DNA of 64,000 nucleotides from Triticum aestivum (taxonomy: Eukaryota > Streptophyta > Magnoliopsida > Poales > Poaceae): contig NC_057796.1 in the NCBI RefSeq assembly GCF_018294505.1, positions 270,450,982-270,514,981 on the forward strand, in the 5' to 3' direction. Every line of letters starts with the position of its first letter. Position 1 is the stretch's first letter. Shown here piece after piece: positions 59,091-64,000 of the stretch. Under the pieces are notes generated by a model, which was not told the DNA's origin, searched no databases, and was given only the letters and a program-made list of their open reading frames with translations. The position numbers and the translations under genes are program-made.

Positions 59091-59666
59091 TCACCGTCCA
59101 CGGTGCAGGGAGCCCGCCGACATTGTTGCACACGACTGACATGATGACGACCATGTCAGCGACGTCAAGGAGCCGAAATCGATGGAGTCGACGTCTGAGA
59201 AGATGAGCACGACATCCTCCTACATTTCCTCCTCGCCATTGAGGTACTGGCAAACCTGCCTCATGCTAGGCCGTGCCTCCGGCCGCCACTGGCTGCAAGC
59301 GAGACCCAGCCACAACACCAGCCTCGCCTCCTCCTTGTCATACCACCCGACGAGCCTCTCGTCCACGCCTCGCACCAGGCCTCCCTTGACGCCGTGGTCT
59401 CGGACCCAGTGCACCGGGTTCACGCCGATGATGGGCTCGATGGGCCGGTGCCCGCTTGCCACCTCGAGAAGCAGGCCACCGAAGCCGAACACGTCGCTGG
59501 CCGTGGCGGCCTTGCCAGTCACGGTGAGCTCCGGCACCATGTAGCCCAGCGTCCCAACGACGCGAGTCATGGTAGGTTCCACGCTGTGCTCGTAGAGGCG
59601 CGCGAGGCCGAAGTCGCCGAGCCGCGCGCTCATGTCCGCGCCCAACAACATGTTGCTGGCCTTGAC
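59091..59666 (-). pseudogene. L-type lectin receptor-like kinase, C-terminal kinase part
   Basis: Minus-strand continuation of 64000-63829. It reads KASNMLLGADMSARLGDFGL (kinase subdomains VIb-VII, DFG intact), then VVGTLGYMVPELTVTGKA, where the usual APE is VPE, then TASDVFGFGGLLLEVASG, RPIEP, and WRPEARPSMRQVCQYLNGEEE. TAG at 59220-59222 cuts the frame. Beyond it the same frame continues EDVVLIFSDVDSIDFGSL for 42 more codons to TGA at 59091-59093, so the TAG looks recent. That TGA lies within the MULE target duplication. Lectin receptor kinases of this type are plasma-membrane receptors in defence signalling. The lectin and transmembrane parts would lie beyond 64000. Confidence 0.85.
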
Positions 59667-59821
59667 TGTTGAGTATATTGATTGTTAGGAAATACGAGAT
59701 AGACTAGGATTTGTTCTGGCTTGTCATGTACTCCAAGTAGATCATTGTACTCCTATATATATGCCCACGAGGCTCAAGCAATACAATGAACTATTCCACC
59801 AATCCCCCTCTTCCTTCTAAC
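59667..59821 (+). repeat. 5' LTR of the short-LTR Copia-type element
   Basis: 155 bp. The final A of the terminal ACA appears lost or fused with the primer site. Confidence 0.88.
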
Positions 59822-59822
59822 T

Positions 59823-59831
59823 TGGTATCAG
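59823..59831 (+). other. Primer-binding site (Met tRNA)
   Basis: TGGTATCAG directly after the LTR. Confidence 0.8.
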
Positions 59832-61978
59832 TTTCCAGGTTGTAAAACCTAGCCGCCGCCACTTCCGCACCCGCGCGCCTCCCCTGGGGCGGTCGGCCTC
59901 CATGACCGCCGCCAGGGGCCACGCCGCCCGTACCTAGGGTCCGTCCGGGTCGTGTTGACCGGCTTCCCTAAAGAGTCTTTTCCCCGAGCCCTTGCTCCGG
60001 GGTTTTCTCTCTCCCGCCGGTCATCTTGATCGGCGGTTTCTTTTTGGTTTTCCGATCTAATCTTGATCGGTTTGTGTCGCCCACCGCCGCCGTCGACCTC
60101 CTGCGCCTCTACTCCAACACCGGCGCGATCGGCCGGCTTCTTCACGAACCCGGCGGCCTCGCGTGTCGTCCGCACGTCTGCCCGCTGGTCGCCCCAACCC
60201 GACGGCCTCGCGTCATGCGACGGCCCTTCACCGCCGCCATTCGCACGCCGGCCTGCCCGTCGATCTACGCCAGGCGTCACCGCCATGCTCCGACCGGGAC
60301 TCCTGCATCACCCCGACCCGGCGGCCTCGCGCCATGCGGCGGCCAATCATAGCCGCCCTGCCGCCCGCCGTCGCCGGCTTCATCTCGGACTCCGCCGCCA
60401 CCCCGCCTCCACCGAGCGACATCCCCGACCTCACGCGCGATAGGATTGATCACCCGCCCGCCGCCGCGATCTGCCTCAGTTATGCAGTGCGACCGACCTG
60501 GCCCGTCGGTTGCGCGCGCCTTTCAGGCCCCGTGAAGATCGTCCCCGAGTTCAGCGCGCCTCTCCACCGATCGAGCACCGGGCTGCCGTTGTGTCGCCCC
60601 GTCGGGCCGCAGCGCCGCCGCCCCGTGGTTCTCCTCGCGGCTGCATCGACCCGCGTGCTGCCGCTGCGTCGCCCCTTTGGGCCGTAGTGCCGCGGGCCGT
60701 GGTCTACCGCCACCCCGAGTATGTCCGTTCCAGGCCGTCTCCGTGTCAGCACCGACCCTCGCGCCGCCGCTTCGTCGCCCCATCGGGCCGTAGCGAGCGT
60801 GGCACGCGGTCTCCGCCGCCGCCCGAGGCCGTCCCCGTGGCTGCACCGACTCACGCACCGCCGTTGCATCGCCCCTTCGGGCCGCAGCGCCGTGGCCCGC
60901 GGTCCCAGCCGCCGCCCCAAGGTCTTCCCGCCGTCTCCCCGACCTGCCCGCCGCTACTGCGTCGTCCCTTCGGGTCATAGCATCACGGCCCGCGGTCCTC
61001 TCCGCCGTCACGCGCATCGACCTCCCGTGGTATGCGCCGCACTGTCTCCCTTGGTGCGGGAACACCACTGTCCGCGCCGGTCTTCGTCATACTGTCAGGG
61101 TTCTTCGCCTACTTCGAGCACCGCCGTCGCGTTCCTAATCTAGCCGCCGCTGCTGCCGTCAGGCCGCCGCCGCCGCTCTTCTTTGGCCGCCGCCGCCGCT
61201 ACCCCGTAGCCGCTGCTCGTCCACCTCCTTCGTCTTCGTCCAGCACCAGCCCGTCGCCAGCGTCGCCGTCATCTACCCCGACCACTTCGTCTACTCCAAC
61301 AACCACGAGCAACATCGACCCCGCGTCGATTGGTGCCGCAACTGTCGTCGAGTCTTCTTCTCTGCTGGCCCTCCGACTTCTCGGACATGGCGCACAGCTT
61401 GTGCAGATCCCTCGTCTACGCATGCCTGGTACTGGCAACACCGGTGTGTGCCTTAGTCCACGACGTGTCCCCGGGCCTGGCAAGCCTGGAGCGGCGCTTC
61501 GTCAACTTCGTCTTTGTCCGTCTACGCATGCCCGGTGCTGGCAACACCGGTGTGTGCCTTCGTCTACGATGTGTCCCCGGGCTTGGCAATCCCGGCGCGA
61601 CGCGTCGTCAACAACGTCTTCTTCCCGGCGCACCACTACTTCGACACCACTGCGCCCATGCTAACTCGGCGCCTCCTTGCGCCCGTGGCTCCACGGCGAC
61701 TTCCTCGACACCGCCTACCCTGACTCGACATCGACCACGACATTCTTCGCATGGCTACCTCGACCACGGCTACACCACCCACGCTCTCGGCTACATCGAC
61801 AAACGACACAAAGGGCTACCGCCTTCTTGAGCAACCTCGTCGGTTTCCACTCCAGCCACGACTTCCGCGATGCGTCGACCGTTACGACTATGTGTGTGTG
61901 GGGGGTGTCCGTCGGCTTACCTTCAGATTCTTCTCGAGTCTCACCGTCTGCGTCGCTACCGTTGTGACTACGGGGGGA
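59832..61978 (+). repeat. GC-rich interior with internal tandem arrays, no gene supported
   Basis: Five degenerate ~80-100-bp units centred on CGCCCCTTCGGGCCGTAGCG start near 60596, 60674, 60776, 60868 and 60963. A 106-bp direct repeat (GTCTACGCATGCCTGGTACT / GTCTACGCATGCCCGGTGCT) starts at 61414 and 61520. Long open frames occur in most frames on both strands, as expected from composition. Confidence 0.65.
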
Positions 61979-62574
61979 TGATACGTCTCCAACGTATCTA
62001 TAATTTTTGATTGTTCCATGCTATTATATTATCAATCTTGGATGTTTTAATGCATTTATATGCTATTTTATATGATTTTTGGGACTAACCTATTAACCTA
62101 GAGTCTAGTGCCAGTTTATGTTTTTCCCTTGTTTTTGAGTTTTATAGAAAAGGAATACCAAACATAGTCCAATTGACGTGCCAATTTTTGATGATTTTTT
62201 ATGGACCAAAAGAAGCCCACGAAGTAAAAGAGTTGGGCCAGAAGAGTCCCGAGCCATCCACGAGGGTGGAGGGAGCGCCCTACCCCCCTGGGCGCGCCCC
62301 CTATCTCGTGGATGACTCGGAGACCACCCCATGACGTGAGACCGACACCAAAAATTCCTATAAATATAGAAACCCCCGAAAAGAAACCTAGATCGGGAGT
62401 TCCGCCGCCGCAAGCCTCTGTAGCCACCAAAAACCAATCGGGACCCTGTTCTAGCACCCTGTTGGAGGGGGGATCCATCACCGGTGGCCATCTTCATCAT
62501 CCCGACGCTCTCCATGACAAGGAGGGAGTAGTTCACCCTCGGGGCTGAGGGTATGTACCAGTAGTTATGTGTTT

Positions 62575-62609
<35 letters not shown>

Positions 62610-63661
62610 CTCTTGATATGGCACGATCTTGATGTATCATGAGCTTTGCTATTATAGTTGGATCTTATGATGTTTCTCCCCCTCTATCTCCTTGTGATGA
62701 ATTGAGTTTTCCCTTTGAAGTTATCTTATCGGATTGAATCTTTCAGGATTTGAGAACACTTTATGTATGTCTTGCGTGGGATACCTGTGGTGACAATGGT
62801 GTATACTATTGATTCACTTGATGTATGTTTTGGTGATCAACTTGCGGGTTCCGTGACCTTGGGAACTTATGCATAGGGGTTGGCACACGTTTTCGTCTTG
62901 ACTCTCCAGTAGAAACTTTGGGGCACTCTTTGAAGTTCTTTATGTTGGTTTGAATAGATGAATCTGAGATTGTGTGATGCATGTCGTATAATCAAACCCA
63001 CAGATACTTGAGGTGACATTGGAGTATCTAGGTGACATTAGGGTTTTGGTTGATTTGTGTCTTAAGGTGTTATTTTACTATGAACTCTAGGGCTGTTTGT
63101 GACACTTCTAGGAATAGCCCAATGGATTGATCGGAAAGAATAACTTTGAGGTGGTTTCCTACCCTACAATAATCTCTTCGTTTGTTTTCCGCTATTAGTG
63201 ACTTTGGAGTGACTCTTTGTTGCATGTTGAGGGATAGTTATATGATATAATTATGTTATCCTTGTTGAGAGAACTTGCACTAGTGAAAATATGAACCCTA
63301 GGCCTTGTTTCAACGCATTGCAATACTGTTTTCGCTCACTTTTATCATTAGTTACCTTGCTGTTTTTATAATTTCAGATTATAAAAACCTATATCTACCA
63401 TCCATATTGCACTTGTATCACCATCTCTTCGCCGAACTAGTGCACCTATACAATTTACCATTGTATTGGGTGTGTCAGGGACACAAGAGACTCTTTGTTA
63501 TTTGGTTGCAGAGTTGTTTGAGAGAGACCATTTTCATCCTACGCCTCCCACGGATTGATAAATCTTAGGTCATCCACTTGAGAGAAATTTGCTACTGTCC
63601 TACAAACCACTGCACTTGGAGGCCCAACAACGTCTACAAGAAGGTTGTGTAGTAGACATCA
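61979..63661 (+). mobile_element. Solo LTR of the 28-kb Gypsy family
   Basis: 1683 bp, TGATACGTCTCCAACGTATC...GTAGTAGACATCA, flanked by GGGGA on both sides (61974-61978 and 63662-63666). Same family as 38161-39784. Contains (TC)15 at 62577-62606. It inserted exactly between the polypurine tract and the 3' LTR of the short-LTR element. Confidence 0.92.
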
Positions 63662-63666
63662 GGGGA

Positions 63667-63828
63667 TGTTGAGTATATTGATTATTAGGAAAGACGAGAT
63701 AGACAAGGATTTGTTCTGGCTTGTCTTGTACTCCAAGTAGATCATTGTACTCCTATATATATATATGCCCACGAGGCTCAAGCAATACAACGAACTATTC
63801 CACCAATCCCTCTCTCTCCCTTCTAACA
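63667..63828 (+). repeat. 3' LTR of the short-LTR Copia-type element
   Basis: 162 bp, TG...CA, followed by TTGAC. Confidence 0.88.
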
Positions 63829-64000
63829 TTGACATCGCGGTGCACCACCACCTGCTCCCACCCCTCGTGCAGGTACACCAGCCCGGACGCGACGCCCTTG
63901 AGGATCCTCAAACGCTGCTCCCACGTGAGCAATGCCGGCGACGGGGACCGGCACTGCCGAACAGGTGCGCGTCGAGGCTGCCGTTGGGCATGAAGTCATA
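63829..64000 (-). pseudogene. L-type lectin receptor-like kinase, central kinase part (runs off the window)
   Basis: From 64000 downward the minus strand reads [18 protein letters not shown], kinase subdomain V. An extra base in a C4 run (plus strand GGGG at 63943-63946) shifts the frame. [34 protein letters not shown] follows as the next open stretch, ending at the short-LTR element's TTGAC duplication. The Lys codon of HRDVK lies on the other side, at 59661-59663. The two segments are clearly one former gene. Confidence 0.85.

Larger units (their letters stand above)
59667..63828 (+). mobile_element. Short-LTR, non-autonomous Copia-type retrotransposon in the receptor kinase
   Basis: Flanked by identical TTGAC (59662-59666 and 63829-63833). 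LTRs of 155-162 bp, TGTTGAGTATATTGATT...CTTCTAACA, differ by about seven substitutions and a 4-bp TA indel. TTGGTATCAG after the left LTR is a Met-tRNA primer site, and the polypurine run CGGGGGGA precedes the right LTR. The GC-rich interior (59832-61978) shows no gag, integrase or reverse-transcriptase motif. Orientation plus. A solo LTR is nested at 61979-63661. Confidence 0.88.

Noticed and set aside
59849..61981. Many long frames on both strands in the GC-rich interior of the short-LTR element
   Set aside because: Present in most frames at once, built on tandem repeats, without gag-pol or other domain signatures.

Overview
The window reads as intergenic, transposon-packed DNA from a wheat-type (Triticeae) nuclear genome. 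The evidence is Angela/BARE-like Copia elements, Athila-type Gypsy LTRs, a CACTA end of the kind found in wheat, Stowaway, PIF/Harbinger and Mutator elements, and one plant MAP kinase gene with ordinary GT-AG introns. Only one gene looks fully intact: a group-B MAP kinase (MPK4 type, six coding exons, 376 aa) at 50143-53040 on the + strand. Its tail-to-tail neighbour on the - strand is a lectin-receptor-like kinase broken by two transposons and by point lesions.

Layout. (1) 1-15697: 3' part of a CACTA element. It holds a truncated TNP2 transposase (136-1644), a broken GRF zinc-finger/membrane protein (2122-2719), ~0.7-kb tandem units, a GTTCATC-rich subterminal array and the terminus at 15697. 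A complete Angela-like Copia (5075-13620, - strand) is nested in it. (2) 15698-18770: 3' end of an Athila-type Gypsy element with its 3' LTR, apparently the CACTA's host. (3) 18771-42419: a long LTR ('family H', + orientation) split by a second Angela-like element (18908-27384), by a non-autonomous Gypsy (28027-39784, 5-bp TSD ATCTA) and by a Helitron-like insertion ending at 41868. The Gypsy itself carries a 3.85-kb solo LTR of family H (30847-34698, TSD GCATC). (4) 42420-43045: a piece of another LTR of the 28-kb Gypsy family. (5) 43217-46860: a PIF/Harbinger element with TAA target duplications, whose transposase is split by a 1.69-kb TG...CA insertion. A non-autonomous Harbinger-like element follows (47007-48147). 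(6) 49254-49747: two Stowaway MITEs upstream of MPK4. (7) 50143-53040: MPK4. (8) 54008-59089: a Mutator-like element (MULE) with 115-bp terminal inverted repeats, 9-bp target duplications, a decayed transposase and an antisense GRF zinc-finger/membrane gene. It sits exactly on the stop codon of the receptor kinase. (9) 59091-64000: the receptor-kinase pseudogene, with a short-LTR Copia-type element (59667-63828) inserted in the codons of the HRDVK catalytic loop. A Gypsy solo LTR (61979-63661) is nested in that element at its polypurine tract.

The genes do not form a pathway. The interest lies in the readable order of insertion, with target duplications that can be seen directly at several junctions, and in two GRF zinc-finger/membrane genes that each lie antisense to a transposase. 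Transposon family names are from recognition, not from a database search. No structural RNA gene or CRISPR array was seen.
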